Translations under genes and position numbers: made by a program
The notes under the pieces: generated by a model
Seen by the model: the letters and a program-made list of their open reading frames with translations, nothing else
What the model was told of the DNA's origin: nothing
Databases searched by the model: none
Assembly (NCBI RefSeq): GCF_004341035.1
Contig: NZ_SLXK01000041.1
Span: 1 to 36,075 of the forward strand
From: Scopulibacillus darangshiensis
GTDB lineage: Bacteria > Bacillota > Bacilli > Bacillales > Sporolactobacillaceae
Length of the DNA: 36,075 nucleotides
Direction: 5' to 3'
In this document: positions 1 to 8,209 of the stretch, piece after piece
Layout: each line of letters begins with the position of its first letter
Numbering within the stretch: the first letter of the stretch is position 1

Positions 1-101
1 CTATCCAATTTCAATCCGCCTCCGTTCTATTTTTATACACATTTATATCCAGAGTGCGGTTTTCTAAAACTGTCTACTATATAGGTACAATAACAAGCCG
101 T

Positions 102-413
102 GACTGCGTCCTCCTCGGGGAATTCTGCGTCCTTTTCACCGGGGATCGCGTCTTGGACATAGGGATTGCGTCCTTATGAGCGGCGACTGCGTCCTCCTCG
201 GGGAATTCTGCGTCCTTTTCACCGGGGATCGCGTCTTGGACATAGGGACTGCGTCCTTATGAGCGATGACTGCGTCCTCCTGGTGGAATTCTGCGTCCTT
301 TTCACCGGGGATTGCGTCTTGGACATGGGGACTACGTCCTTATGAGCGGCGACTGCGTCCTCCTCGGGGAATTCTGCGTCCTTTTCGCCGGCGAGGCGGG
401 CGGTCTTGGACAA
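102..413. repeat. 83-bp tandem repeat with internal 21-bp substructure
   Basis: Units begin at 102, 185, 268 and 351, an exact 83-nt period, with the last unit degenerating after about 405. Each unit holds four sub-units (21+21+20+21 nt) built on a ctgcgtcct-like core (for example at 104, 125, 146 and 166). Because 83 is not a multiple of three, the frame shifts between units, so the small open frames here are unlikely to be genes. The array lies downstream of the chromate transporter pair. The rest of 1-512 is AT-rich (1-100) or featureless (414-512), and I see no clear terminator for the chr genes. Confidence 0.9.
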
Positions 414-512
414 AGCTCGCGCCAATTCAGCCTATCTCCCCTCAATTTCCGTCCATCCAGTACTTTCCCTTTACTCTCGGCTCCCTTAAAGCGCGCCACC
501 TTGACCCGGCCT

Positions 513-1046
513 TCACCCTCCCATAAAAACAGCGCCGTAACCTAAAGCGGCGACAATCACAAACGCGGGATGAAGCTTCACCTTTTCTAATAAAATGAAG
601 CTGACTACAGCGATAGCGAGCGTTTGCAACGAGCCGGATTGGCCGAAGGATTCAGCGAAAAATTCGTAGGCCATGACGCCGAGCAAGACGGCGATGGTCG
701 GGCGAATCAGCAGTGTCAGCCGTTTGACTTTCGGCGAATCCTTATATTTATAAAGGATCCGGAGCAGCACGATCATCAAGATAAGTGAAGGTCCGACCGT
801 TGCGATAATGCCTGCAAGCGACCCTAATACTCCGCCGACTTCATAACCGATGTAGCCCGCCATCTTCGTTGCTATCGGGCCCGGGAGTGAATTGCCAAGT
901 GCCAGCACCTTACTGAACTCACCGACTGTAAGCCAGTGGAAACGGCCCACTACTTCATTTTCGACGAGCGGAATAGATGCTGGCCCGCCGCCGTAGCCGA
1001 GAATCCCGGGAATAAAAAAGGCGAGGAAGATTTTCCAAAGGATCAT
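513..1046 (-). CDS. Chromate transporter, short type, second subunit
   Basis: This 177-residue membrane protein resembles one half of ChrA (CHR family). It has the family N-terminal motif GYGGGPASIPLVENEV, followed by the conserved stretch KVLALGNSLPGPIATKMAGY, then several hydrophobic helices. Short CHR proteins usually occur as pairs that together equal one full ChrA, and that is the case here: its ATG overlaps the stop of the upstream partner (ATGA at 1043-1046), indicating translational coupling. The likely role is proton-coupled chromate/oxyanion efflux at the cell membrane, but substrate is assigned by family only. Nothing links it functionally to the purine genes to its right. Confidence 0.85.
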   Translation of the reverse strand: MILWKIFLAFFIPGILGYGGGPASIPLVENEVVGRFHWLTVGEFSKVLALGNSLPGPIATKMAGYIGYEVGGVLGSLAGIIATVGPSLILMIVLLRILYKYKDSPKVKRLTLLIRPTIAVLLGVMAYEFFAESFGQSGSLQTLAIAVVSFILLEKVKLHPAFVIVAALGYGAVFMGG

Positions 1047-1630
1047 TTGACTACCCTCCTGTTGCCCTCTTCTTCGGACAAATCGCCGTCCTGCTTCCGA
1101 TCTGGTTTCAGAAGAGCGAAAATTAGCAGCGCGGCGATAAGAATGGCAGGATGCACGTGCAAAAGCTGCATTAAAATCAGGCTGCCTGCGGCAAGTCCGA
1201 GGCTGACAGTCCAGCCCAACCCTTTTCTAGCCTTTGCAACGAACTGCCATGTTAGTGTGGCAAGCATGACACCGACTACCGGCATGACCGCTGATGTCAT
1301 CCCCCGAACCCAAGGTTTATCCTGAAAAGAGGCAAGAAAAGTCAGCAGGACGACCATGAGAAAGATGGTCGGGACAATTGAGGATAGTACAGAAACAAGC
1401 ATACCCAGCGTCCCTTTTATTTTCCAGCCGATATACCCGGGCAGCTTCGTTCCAATTGGTCCAGGCAAAGTGTTAGCTAAAGCCAGCACGTCGCTGAATT
1501 CCTCTTCCGACATCCATTTATAATTTCGGACAACCTCTTTGTGAACGAGCGGGATGGATGACGGTCCTCCGCCAAAGCCAAGCATGCCGACCCTGAAGAA
1601 GGCGAGAAATAGATTCATATATTGTGTCAT
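1043..1630 (-). CDS. Chromate transporter, short type, first subunit
   Basis: A 195-residue CHR-family membrane protein with GFGGGPSSIPLVHKEV near the N terminus and ALANTLPGPIGTKLPGYIG further on, the two halves of the CHR signature. The open frame extends upstream to 1717, but the ATG at 1630 is preferred because an AAAGGGG ribosome binding site lies 7 nt before it and the protein then begins with a typical short amphipathic start (MTQYMNLFLAFFRVG). It is the promoter-proximal gene of a two-gene unit with the next CHR gene. No regulator gene is adjacent. Confidence 0.85.
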   Translation of the reverse strand: MTQYMNLFLAFFRVGMLGFGGGPSSIPLVHKEVVRNYKWMSEEEFSDVLALANTLPGPIGTKLPGYIGWKIKGTLGMLVSVLSSIVPTIFLMVVLLTFLASFQDKPWVRGMTSAVMPVVGVMLATLTWQFVAKARKGLGWTVSLGLAAGSLILMQLLHVHPAILIAALLIFALLKPDRKQDGDLSEEEGNRRVVK

Positions 1631-1917
1631 AAAAAAAGCCCCTTTGTTGAAGATGATAATAACATCTGCATTAAAGCCTGAAAGCCGGGGCAAACCCCAA
1701 CCTTCCCATTTTTCCAAACGGTGCGCAACAAAACTAATTGTAAAGAATTATGGACCATATTATTACGCATGTTAATCCCAAGGCCCTTTTAACCTAACAT
1801 ATGATAAAAATATTTATTATGGATTATAAAACACATTTTCTAAAAATTCAACATAATTGGAACAAAAATTTGCTTGAGTAGATCAAAGATTTGTCCTTTT
1901 CCTCCTGCCATAATTTT

Positions 1918-1960
1918 AAAACGCCATTCAAAGCTCCAAAGAACTTTAATGGCGTTTTTT
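1918..1960. terminator. Bidirectional stem-loop terminator in the chr-pucG gap
   Basis: An 11-bp stem (aaaacgccatt / aatggcgtttt) with a further aaag/cttt pairing inside the loop, flanked by T runs on both strands. It lies about 215 nt past the pucG stop and could terminate transcription from pucG. The 1631-2173 gap has no gene; it holds this hairpin, a second palindrome at 2045-2075 and an interspersed repeat at 2085-2176. Confidence 0.65.
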
Positions 1961-2044
1961 AAATTGATTATATAAACTTAACGTTATTTTTTGCAAATAG
2001 GGAGGTATTTGGAAAAATCACGTTGAGTATTTGTTAAAATGGAC

Positions 2045-2075
2045 TGCTCTGCTGATTCCTGGAATCAGCAGAGCA
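2045..2075. terminator. Perfect 15-bp inverted repeat, probable terminator
   Basis: Arms tgctctgctgattcc (2045-2059) and ggaatcagcagagca (2061-2075) are perfectly complementary around one base. The flanks are T/A-rich on both sides but without a tight U run. It is about 100 nt beyond pucG, between the interspersed repeat and the 1918-1960 hairpin, so it may act as a terminator or 3' end stabiliser. Confidence 0.5.
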
Positions 2076-2084
2076 TGTTTGTTT

Positions 2085-2176
2085 TAGTTAATCAGAAAGT
2101 ATAACTTTCTGACGCACATAAGTGCAACTACGCCTCTGTCTTCGCCAAAGGCTCGCCAATCGGCGAGTTTTCTTTA
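2085..2176 (-). repeat. Interspersed repeat, copy A
   Basis: Read on the minus strand this copy starts at the pucG stop codon with TAAAGAAAACTCGCC and ends with CTTTCTGATTAACTA. A 52-nt core (2124-2175) is identical to copy C (35982-36033) and nearly identical to copy B (35112-35163). The core has a stem-loop ctcgcc-gatt-ggcgag. The distal end has a perfect agaaagt-ata-actttct hairpin (2094-2110). It lies in inverted orientation relative to the other two copies. Confidence 0.85.
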
Positions 2177-3406
2177 TATCGTTACGGGTTCTTTTGCATT
2201 TGTGTAAAATTCCAAGGCAGCCTGTACGCCATCGCCTTGGTTGACTTTAGCACCGTGGTATGTCAACGTGGCTTCCAAAGCGCCAAGGGTGCGCAGGATG
2301 TTATTCTTGCGGCAGCTGTAACCCATCGAACCGATTCTGACAACCTGCCCTTTCAGCGGGCCGAATGCTCCAGCAATTTCAATGCCAAATTGGTTGAGCA
2401 TTGTCGCGCGAAGCTTGGCTTCATCAAGGCCGTCGGGTACTTTTACGACAGTGACAACCGGCATCCGATTTTCCTCACCGCCAAATAGTTCAACCCCCAT
2501 CGCTTTAAGGCCTTTATTTAACGCCTCACCGTGAACCAAATGGCGTTCAAAGCGCTCTTCAAGGGTCTCCTCTTGAATGACACGCAAACCTTCACGAAGG
2601 GCATAAAGCATCGACGTTGCTTCCGTATGGTGATTTAAGCGATCAGGTGTCCAGTAGTCTTGGATTTGGCTTAAATCAAAATAGTTGCTTTGAATTCTTC
2701 TACTGTTGACAGAAGTTTCCGATAAGCCGCGCTCAATCTTTTTGCGTTCAAGAAGAATCTTTTCAATCCGGTCGTTATAAGTGATCGGCGCCATGCCCGA
2801 TGGAACGGCAAGGTTCTTCTGCGTTCCGGTGATGACAGCATCGATATGCCAATCATCTGTCTTAAAGTCAACGCCCCCAAGAGTGGCAACAGCGTCAACG
2901 ACGAGCAGCACATCATTCTCGCGGCAGAATTTGCCGAGTTCTTCAAGCGGCTGCATCCGGCCGGTTGATGTTTCGCCATGAACAACTGCCACGATCTTTG
3001 GATTGACCTTTTTAATTTCGGCCTTTAATTGCTCTGCATCGAACACGTCGCCCCATTCCGCTTCCATCGTATACACATCAGCGTTGCAGCGGCTGGCGAT
3101 TTCAGCTAGCAGATAGCCAAAGCGACCGAAAATCGGCACAAGCACCTTATCACCCGGTTCAATTGTACTGCACAAAACGGCTTCGAGACCTGAGCGGGAT
3201 GTGCCGTCGATCGGATACGCCCATTTGTTTTTCGTTTGAAACACATAGCGCAATAAATCCATCGTTTCGTTCATAATGTTTAAGAATTGGGGGTCAAATT
3301 GCCCGATAACCGGCGTTGACATCGCTCTTAGAACGCGTGGATCCGCCTCGACCGGTCCTGGAGTCATAATTGTGCGTGATGGCGTATTTAAGTCAGTATA
3401 AGCCAT
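2174..3406 (-). CDS. pucG: (S)-ureidoglycine-glyoxylate aminotransferase (PucG type)
   Basis: A 410-residue PLP-dependent fold-type I aminotransferase of the alanine-glyoxylate/serine-pyruvate family. The PLP lysine is K197 in GTQKNLAVPSG; the cofactor-binding Asp is in VVDAVATLGG; the N-terminal TPGPVEADPRVL motif is typical. In B. subtilis, PucG moves the amino group of (S)-ureidoglycine to glyoxylate, giving oxalurate and glycine. Genomic context (uricase, allantoinase, allantoate amidohydrolase) supports this over ordinary alanine-glyoxylate transamination. Ribosome binding site AAGGAGG sits just before the ATG. A promoter with the shared ATGACT -35 element is about 165 nt upstream. The stop codon is the first base triplet of interspersed repeat copy A. 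Confidence 0.9.
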   Translation of the reverse strand: MAYTDLNTPSRTIMTPGPVEADPRVLRAMSTPVIGQFDPQFLNIMNETMDLLRYVFQTKNKWAYPIDGTSRSGLEAVLCSTIEPGDKVLVPIFGRFGYLLAEIASRCNADVYTMEAEWGDVFDAEQLKAEIKKVNPKIVAVVHGETSTGRMQPLEELGKFCRENDVLLVVDAVATLGGVDFKTDDWHIDAVITGTQKNLAVPSGMAPITYNDRIEKILLERKKIERGLSETSVNSRRIQSNYFDLSQIQDYWTPDRLNHHTEATSMLYALREGLRVIQEETLEERFERHLVHGEALNKGLKAMGVELFGGEENRMPVVTVVKVPDGLDEAKLRATMLNQFGIEIAGAFGPLKGQVVRIGSMGYSCRKNNILRTLGALEATLTYHGAKVNQGDGVQAALEFYTNAKEPVTI

Positions 3407-3440
3407 AATTTAATCTCCTCCTTGCAGTAATATTAATGGC

Positions 3441-3463
3441 AAAGTGCCGGGTCAATGCACTTT
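3441..3463. promoter_or_regulatory. Inverted repeat upstream of pucG
   Basis: AAAGTGC (3441-3447) and GCACTTT (3457-3463) form 7-nt arms with a 9-nt spacer, 35-57 nt before the pucG start codon. It could be an operator or an mRNA leader hairpin. No regulator is assigned. Confidence 0.3.
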
Positions 3464-3547
3464 TGTTTTTCAATAATAATGACCCTTGTGAATAGTCGAA
3501 AAATACAATGGATAGGAATTTCTTTATACCCTTTAATAGATAACTTA

Positions 3548-3583
3548 AATTTATATGATTTTAATACAGAAGTCATTGTTTAA
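3548..3583 (-). promoter_or_regulatory. Candidate pucG promoter with PucR-box-like -35 region
   Basis: On the minus strand, ATGACT (3576-3571) is followed after exactly 17 nt by TAAATT (3553-3548). The -35 element is embedded in TTAAACAATGACT, which matches the reverse complement of the B. subtilis PucR box (WWWCNTTGGTTAA, from memory) at 11 of 13 positions. The same CAATGACT-N17-TAnAnT layout precedes pucL and allC. Confidence 0.5.
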
Positions 3584-3660
3584 AATGAATAAAAATGATT
3601 TTTACTTTTGTTCACTTTGTTGAAATAACCGGACGCCTTTAGCGGGAACAAAACGATGAA

Positions 3661-3693
3661 GACGGCCCGTCCTCATTATGAGTCCGGGCTGTC
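3661..3693 (-). terminator. Probable katA terminator
   Basis: Stem gacggcccg / cgggctgtc (one G-U pair) about 50 nt downstream of the katA stop. The following minus-strand sequence has only a short T run, so termination strength is uncertain. Confidence 0.5.
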
Positions 3694-3740
3694 CTTTTGA
3701 GAAATAGATTGAGAATTTGAGAGAATCCTTTTTCTAAAAA

Positions 3741-5204
3741 TTACTTAGCGGCAGTTGCCGGCACGCCAAGCCCTTCTGCAACCCTGGCGCCGTATTCCGG
3801 ATCAGCTTTGCGGAAATGTTCAATTTGCCGCAGCTGAATCTCTTTCTTCACTGGCTTCATCGCCCCTACAATGTTCGAAATCAAGCGTGACTTTTCCCTT
3901 TCACTCAACAAGCGGTATAGATCACCAGGCTGTGTATAGTGGTCATCCTTATCGTATGCGACACTTTCCACTGTGCCGGAGACGACGAATGGTGCCGGTG
4001 TATGTTCGGGTGATTCTTTCGGTCCCCCGAGGCTGTTTGGCTCATAATGCACAGAATCGCCGCCGTTATCGTCACAACGCATCACACCGTCACGTTGATA
4101 GTTTGCGTTTGATTCCGTTATCGGCCGGTTAATCTTCAGGAGATCGCCGTTGCCGCCGACGCGGTAACGATGGGCATCACCATATGCGAAGAGACGGCCT
4201 TGCAGCATTTTATCCGGTGAGAAGTCGATGCCAGGTACAATATTTGCCGGCGAGAAAGCAGATTGCTCAACTTCAGCAAAGTAGTTTTTTGGATTACTGT
4301 CCAACACCATCCGTCCAATCGGAATAAGCGGATAATCGCTTTGGCGCCAAACTTTCGTCACATCAAATGGATCGAATTCATAACGGTCGGCATCCTCTAA
4401 AGGCATGATCTGGACGTACACTTTCCAGGCCGGATAATCTCCTTTTTCAATTGACTCATACAAGTCACGTGTCGCATGATCCGGGTCAACGCCAGCAAGC
4501 TTAACAGCCTCCTCATTCGTGTAGTTCTCAATACCTTGTTCTGTCTTGAAATGGTACTTCACCCAAACGGATTCACCGTCAGCATTCGTCCACTTGAACG
4601 TGTGGCTGCCATAGCCATTCATATGGCGATTGGTCTTTGGCGTACCGCGGTCAGAGAATAGAATCGTGACTTGGTGAAGCGATTCTGGCGACAATGACCA
4701 GAAGTCCCAAATGGCGTTTGGATCTTTGCAATTCGTCGCCGGATGACGCTTTTGCGTATGAATAAAGTCAGGAAACTTGATCGCATCGCGGATGAAAAAG
4801 ACCGGTGTGTTGTTGCCGACGAGATCATAATTCCCATCCTCAGTATAAAATTTCAGAGCGAAACCGCGCGGGTCACGTTCGGCATCAGCAGCACCTTTTT
4901 CGCCGGCAACTGTTGAAAACCGGGCGAACATCGGAGTCCGCTTGCCGACATTTGATAAAAATTTCGCCTTAGTCCATTTCGTGACATCATTCGTCACTTC
5001 AAAATAACCATGTGCCCCTGCCCCTTTGGCGTGCACGACACGTTCCGGAATACGTTCACGGTTAAAGTGGGCAAGTTTTTCGGTCAAGTGAAAATCCTGC
5101 ATTAATACCGGCCCTCTGGAACCCGCCGTTACAGAATTTTGGTTATCAGAAACCGGAGCACCTTGAGCCGTACGCAAAATCTTCTTGTTTTTATTTTCAG
5201 TCAT
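3741..5204 (-). CDS. katA: Vegetative catalase, monofunctional heme type
   Basis: A full-length 487-residue small-subunit heme catalase (B. subtilis KatA is about the same size). Visible catalytic residues are H58 in [13 protein letters not shown]131 in VGNNTPVFF, and the proximal heme ligand Y341 in [12 protein letters not shown]. It converts H2O2 to water and oxygen in the cytoplasm. A GGAGGAGG ribosome binding site precedes the ATG. It follows perR on the same strand with a 78-nt gap. Its place between pucG and the urate genes fits removal of the H2O2 produced by uricase. No clear Per box was found in front of it. Confidence 0.95.
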   Translation of the reverse strand: MTENKNKKILRTAQGAPVSDNQNSVTAGSRGPVLMQDFHLTEKLAHFNRERIPERVVHAKGAGAHGYFEVTNDVTKWTKAKFLSNVGKRTPMFARFSTVAGEKGAADAERDPRGFALKFYTEDGNYDLVGNNTPVFFIRDAIKFPDFIHTQKRHPATNCKDPNAIWDFWSLSPESLHQVTILFSDRGTPKTNRHMNGYGSHTFKWTNADGESVWVKYHFKTEQGIENYTNEEAVKLAGVDPDHATRDLYESIEKGDYPAWKVYVQIMPLEDADRYEFDPFDVTKVWRQSDYPLIPIGRMVLDSNPKNYFAEVEQSAFSPANIVPGIDFSPDKMLQGRLFAYGDAHRYRVGGNGDLLKINRPITESNANYQRDGVMRCDDNGGDSVHYEPNSLGGPKESPEHTPAPFVVSGTVESVAYDKDDHYTQPGDLYRLLSEREKSRLISNIVGAMKPVKKEIQLRQIEHFRKADPEYGARVAEGLGVPATAAK

Positions 5205-5282
5205 AACCTGATTCCTCCTCCAAAATGTTCAGCTGGACATAGCAGCTTTTATCTTTTTGATGATCGAATAAAAATTTTGGTC

Positions 5283-5711
5283 TCACCCGGACCAGCATTC
5301 AGGGCAAATACCATACACTTCCATTCTGTGGCTTTTCACCTTATAACTGGTGATGGTCTCTGCAAATGCTTCAATTTCAGTAAGCACCGGAAAACGGAAA
5401 TTGCGGATCTTGCCGCAGTCCAGGCAAATGATATGGTAATGATCTGACGTCTCAATATCAAAACGGCTTGAATGATCCCCATAAGTCAGCTCACTGACAA
5501 GCCCTGCTTTTTTTAACGTTTTTAGATTGTTATATACTGTGGCACTGCTCATATGTGGAAGCTTTTTCTCAAGCTTTTTATAGATCTCATCCGCTGTTGG
5601 ATGCGATTTGGTTTCAACGAGATACTCCAAGATCCCGCGGCGCTGCGGTGTAATCCTGGCTCCTGTGCCTCTCAGCCGTTCAATGGCCTCCCGCAATTGT
5701 GCCTCAGTCAT
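5283..5711 (-). CDS. perR: Fur-family peroxide regulator, PerR type, with Asn at position 104
   Basis: A 142-residue Fur-family repressor that aligns without gaps to B. subtilis PerR as I recall it. The winged-helix region is RITPQRRGILEYL...SSATVYNNL. Structural zinc cysteines are C96/C99 and the C-terminal CPEC pair. Regulatory metal ligands H37, D85, H91 and H93 are present, but position 104, Asp in B. subtilis, is Asn (CGKIRNF). The ATG at 5711 is chosen because GAGGTG lies 9 nt upstream; a GTG at 5723 would sit on top of that site. It lies between katA and a urate-type permease on one strand. It probably controls katA and perhaps tpx, which is inference. Confidence 0.88.
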   Translation of the reverse strand: MTEAQLREAIERLRGTGARITPQRRGILEYLVETKSHPTADEIYKKLEKKLPHMSSATVYNNLKTLKKAGLVSELTYGDHSSRFDIETSDHYHIICLDCGKIRNFRFPVLTEIEAFAETITSYKVKSHRMEVYGICPECWSG

Positions 5712-5795
5712 TCTTCCCCGCACCTCTCTTTAAGAAAGTTAAAGGAGCCTCACCTAAGAGCTATCAATCGCATCCCTCCTTTCAAGGTCACCTCA

Positions 5796-7115
5796 TCAAG
5801 ACAGCTTCTTTGTATCAACCGGTTCTGTGTGATCAATGACCGGCGTGATTTTACTTTTGCCATTTAAGATTAAGTTTGATAAAAAGAGAGCGAACGTCCC
5901 CATCACAACACCATTTGCAAAAATGAGTTTCAATGTATCCGGGAATGCCTCGAATGCACTTGGCACGCCGCCGACAGCGAGACCGGTCCCAACCCCAATC
6001 GCCACAACTAATTGGTTCGAACTTTTTGAAAAGTCAGCTTCCCCGATCATCCTCAATGCAGCGGAAATGAGCATGCCAAACATTGGGATCATCGCACCGC
6101 CGAGCACTGGGGCAGGTATCATCGTCGTTACCGCTGCGATTTTCGGCACTAAACCTAATACAATCAGGATGATGCCGCCGATCGCTACGACTACTCTGCT
6201 CGTTACTTTGGTAATGTACACGAGTCCAACATTTTGAGAAAAGGTTGAGTGGTTAAAGCCATTTAATATCCCGCTGATGGCGGTGGCGATCCCTTCCGCT
6301 CTTAACCCTTTCGTAATGTCATGGTCTTTAAGTTCACGATTTGTTAGTTGGCCCAAAGCCATAAAAACGCCTGTACTTTCGATCATAATGATCATTCCTA
6401 CAATGCTCATCGTCACGATTGCCGAGAGATGGAAGGTAGGCATGCCGAAATAAAAAGGCTGAATCGGCGTGATCCAATCGGCTTTTCCTATCTTAGAGAA
6501 ATCAACCATTCCGCCAAAAGCGGCGACAATCGTTCCGACCGCCATTGAAATCAAAATGGCCACCGTCTTTATAAAACCCTTAAAATAATAGTTCAGAAAA
6601 AAGAAAAGCACTAAGGTAAAAACGGCTAACATCAAGTTTTTCAAGTCACCGAAGTTCTCAGAACCGGATCCCCCTGCCGCATTTTCCATGGCCACAGGCA
6701 TGATGTGAACACCGATGATTAACACAACAGAGCCGGTAACGATCGGCGGAAAATACTTGATCACTTTCCCGACAAACTGTGAAAGAATCGTAACGACAAT
6801 CCCGGAGACAATGACGGCTCCAAGAACACCCGTCATCGAGTAGATCTTGCCGATTGCAATAACCGGTTGAACGACAATAAAGGATACAGCCAGCAGCGCC
6901 GGCAAGCGAATACCAAAGCCTTTGCCGCCTATCGTTTGAATAATTGTTGCAATCCCGCAGCCCAACAAATCATACGAAATCAGATAAACGAGCTGCTGCT
7001 GTGTAAGACCTAGAGCAGAAGCGACAACGATTGGCACGACAACAGCTCCTCCATACATCACACAAACATGTTGGAAACCTAACACAATCATCTTCCAAAT
7101 ACTTAATCTTTCCAA
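5796..7115 (-). CDS. NCS2-family urate/xanthine permease (PucJ/PucK/PbuX-like)
   Basis: A 439-residue nucleobase-cation symporter-2 with about 14 hydrophobic segments. The family signature is clear: NHSTFSQNVGLVYITKVTSR, followed by VVVAIGGIILIVLGLVPK. The SQNVG version of the motif is typical of oxidised-purine (xanthine/urate) carriers rather than uracil carriers. B. subtilis uses two such proteins, PucJ and PucK, for urate uptake, and the neighbouring uricase genes point the same way. Which paralogue this matches cannot be decided by eye. Upstream (7116-7311) are the tpx terminator and a weak PucR-box-like site at 7202-7214. perR follows after 84 nt. Confidence 0.85.
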   Translation of the reverse strand: MERLSIWKMIVLGFQHVCVMYGGAVVVPIVVASALGLTQQQLVYLISYDLLGCGIATIIQTIGGKGFGIRLPALLAVSFIVVQPVIAIGKIYSMTGVLGAVIVSGIVVTILSQFVGKVIKYFPPIVTGSVVLIIGVHIMPVAMENAAGGSGSENFGDLKNLMLAVFTLVLFFFLNYYFKGFIKTVAILISMAVGTIVAAFGGMVDFSKIGKADWITPIQPFYFGMPTFHLSAIVTMSIVGMIIMIESTGVFMALGQLTNRELKDHDITKGLRAEGIATAISGILNGFNHSTFSQNVGLVYITKVTSRVVVAIGGIILIVLGLVPKIAAVTTMIPAPVLGGAMIPMFGMLISAALRMIGEADFSKSSNQLVVAIGVGTGLAVGGVPSAFEAFPDTLKLIFANGVVMGTFALFLSNLILNGKSKITPVIDHTEPVDTKKLS

Positions 7116-7201
7116 CTGACTTTCCCCCTCATAAAATACTTTCAGACACCAGGCCGCGTAAAATGGTTGATCAACAAAACACTTTTCCTGGAAACTATGG
7201 T

Positions 7202-7214
7202 CTGACCAAAGATT
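7202..7214 (-). promoter_or_regulatory. PucR-box-like sequence before the urate permease
   Basis: On the minus strand AATCTTTGGTCAG matches the remembered B. subtilis PucR box WWWCNTTGGTTAA at 11 of 13 positions, about 90 nt upstream of the permease start. Its orientation relative to the gene is opposite to the sites in front of pucG, pucL and allC, which weakens the case. Confidence 0.3.
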
Positions 7215-7273
7215 TGGAGCGGGTTTAAGCTGCTTTTGTATTATTTGCTAGGGATTAGAATTGCTTGTCCTGT

Positions 7274-7305
7274 GAAAAAGGTGATCCGCATGAAGCGGAC
7301 CCACC
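7274..7305 (-). terminator. Terminator of the pucL-pucM-tpx unit
   Basis: On the minus strand a GGTG-GTCCGC stem pairs with GCGGATCACC around a short loop and is followed by TTTTT. It begins a few bases after the tpx stop codon, so it closes the pucL-pucM-tpx transcript. Confidence 0.75.
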
Positions 7306-7311
7306 CTTCCC

Positions 7312-7830
7312 TCATTTAATTGCTGCTTTAACAGCTTGTATTGCGGCACCATAGTCTGGAGCTTGAGTGACTTCAGGAACATATTCAACATATGTCACGC
7401 GATCGTCGGCATCAACGACGAACACCGCCCGGCATTGCAGCCGTGTTTCCTCCATGTACGTGCCGTAAGCCTTGCCAAAGGACATATGCCTGTAATCAGA
7501 TAGTGTTTGCACTCGGTCGACCCCAGTTGCCCCGCACCACCTTTTTTGCGCGAACGGGAGATCCGAACTTATCGTGTAGACACTAACGTCATCATGGAGA
7601 CCTGCCGCTTCTTCGTTAAAACGGCGAGTTTCTGTATCACAAAGTTCTGTATCAAGGGATGGCACCGTCGCAAACAGTCTCACTCTTCCCTTTGAATCGC
7701 TCAGAGTCACATTGGATTGATCAGTTGCCAGCACATCGAAATCCGGCGCCTGATCACCAGGCTTGATTTCCGGCCCAATCAAGGAAACTGGTTTTCCTCG
7801 CATCGTTACCTTCGTACGCTGCAGTGTCAT
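7312..7830 (-). CDS. tpx: Thiol peroxidase, atypical 2-Cys peroxiredoxin
   Basis: A 172-residue Tpx-family peroxiredoxin. The peroxidatic cysteine is C64 in VPSLDTELCDTETRRF, with the family Thr and Arg nearby. The resolving cysteine is C99 in KRWCGATG. A further cysteine, C133, is outside the catalytic pair. It reduces H2O2 and organic peroxides using thioredoxin. It starts 22 nt after pucM with a GGAGG site, and a terminator follows directly, so it is the last gene of a pucL-pucM-tpx transcript. Placing a peroxidase in the same unit as uricase suggests disposal of H2O2 where it is made. Confidence 0.92.
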   Translation of the reverse strand: MTLQRTKVTMRGKPVSLIGPEIKPGDQAPDFDVLATDQSNVTLSDSKGRVRLFATVPSLDTELCDTETRRFNEEAAGLHDDVSVYTISSDLPFAQKRWCGATGVDRVQTLSDYRHMSFGKAYGTYMEETRLQCRAVFVVDADDRVTYVEYVPEVTQAPDYGAAIQAVKAAIK

Positions 7831-7852
7831 TTATATCCCCCTCCTCGTCTGA

Positions 7853-8209
7853 TTAACTGCCCCTGTAAGTACTGTATCCCCCCGGTGCAACAAGCAATGG
7901 CACATGATAATGGGCATCGGGGTCTGATATACAGAAACGAATCGGCACTTCTTGCAAAAAGGGCTGTTCTTCTAAGCTGACGCGGCTTCGAAAATAATCG
8001 GCAACATGGAAGACAAGTTCATATGTGCCTCTCTTGCATGCTTCTCCTTGCAAGAGAGGGGCATCAACACGGCCATCGCTATTCGTTTTGCTTGTTATGA
8101 CATGTTCCATGCGGCCATCCTTTTCTATACGCCACAACGCAACATTACAATCAGCAGCGGGCACGCCCCGTGTCATATCAAGCACATGTGTTGTTAAATA
8201 ACCGTTCAT
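7853..8209 (-). CDS. pucM: 5-hydroxyisourate hydrolase (transthyretin-like, PucM)
   Basis: A 118-residue transthyretin-related protein. The N-terminal YLTTHVLDMTRG and the C-terminal tetrapeptide YRGS are diagnostic of HIU hydrolase rather than transthyretin. It hydrolyses 5-hydroxyisourate, the uricase product, to OHCU. Its ATG overlaps the pucL stop codon (ATGA, 8206-8209), so the two are translationally coupled, consistent with consecutive reactions. Family members act as cytoplasmic homotetramers. Confidence 0.95.
   Translation of the reverse strand: MNGYLTTHVLDMTRGVPAADCNVALWRIEKDGRMEHVITSKTNSDGRVDAPLLQGEACKRGTYELVFHVADYFRSRVSLEEQPFLQEVPIRFCISDPDAHYHVPLLVAPGGYSTYRGS

Noticed and set aside
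219-425. Open frames with repeated RTQS-like or CVL-like residues at 219-545
   Set aside because: They are translations of the 83-bp minisatellite; the repeat length changes frame between units, so they are not conserved coding sequences.
3427-3455. Sigma-A-like promoter TTGACC-N17-TATTAC close to pucG
   Set aside because: The predicted transcription start would fall inside the ribosome binding site, so the ATGACT promoter further upstream is preferred.
5205-5282. Per box (TTATAATNATTATAA-like) before katA or perR
   Set aside because: No convincing match was found in 5205-5282 or 5712-5795; PerR control of katA is therefore only inferred.
7116-7311. Purine riboswitch upstream of the urate permease
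   Set aside because: The conserved core and loop sequences of the purine riboswitch are not present on either strand.
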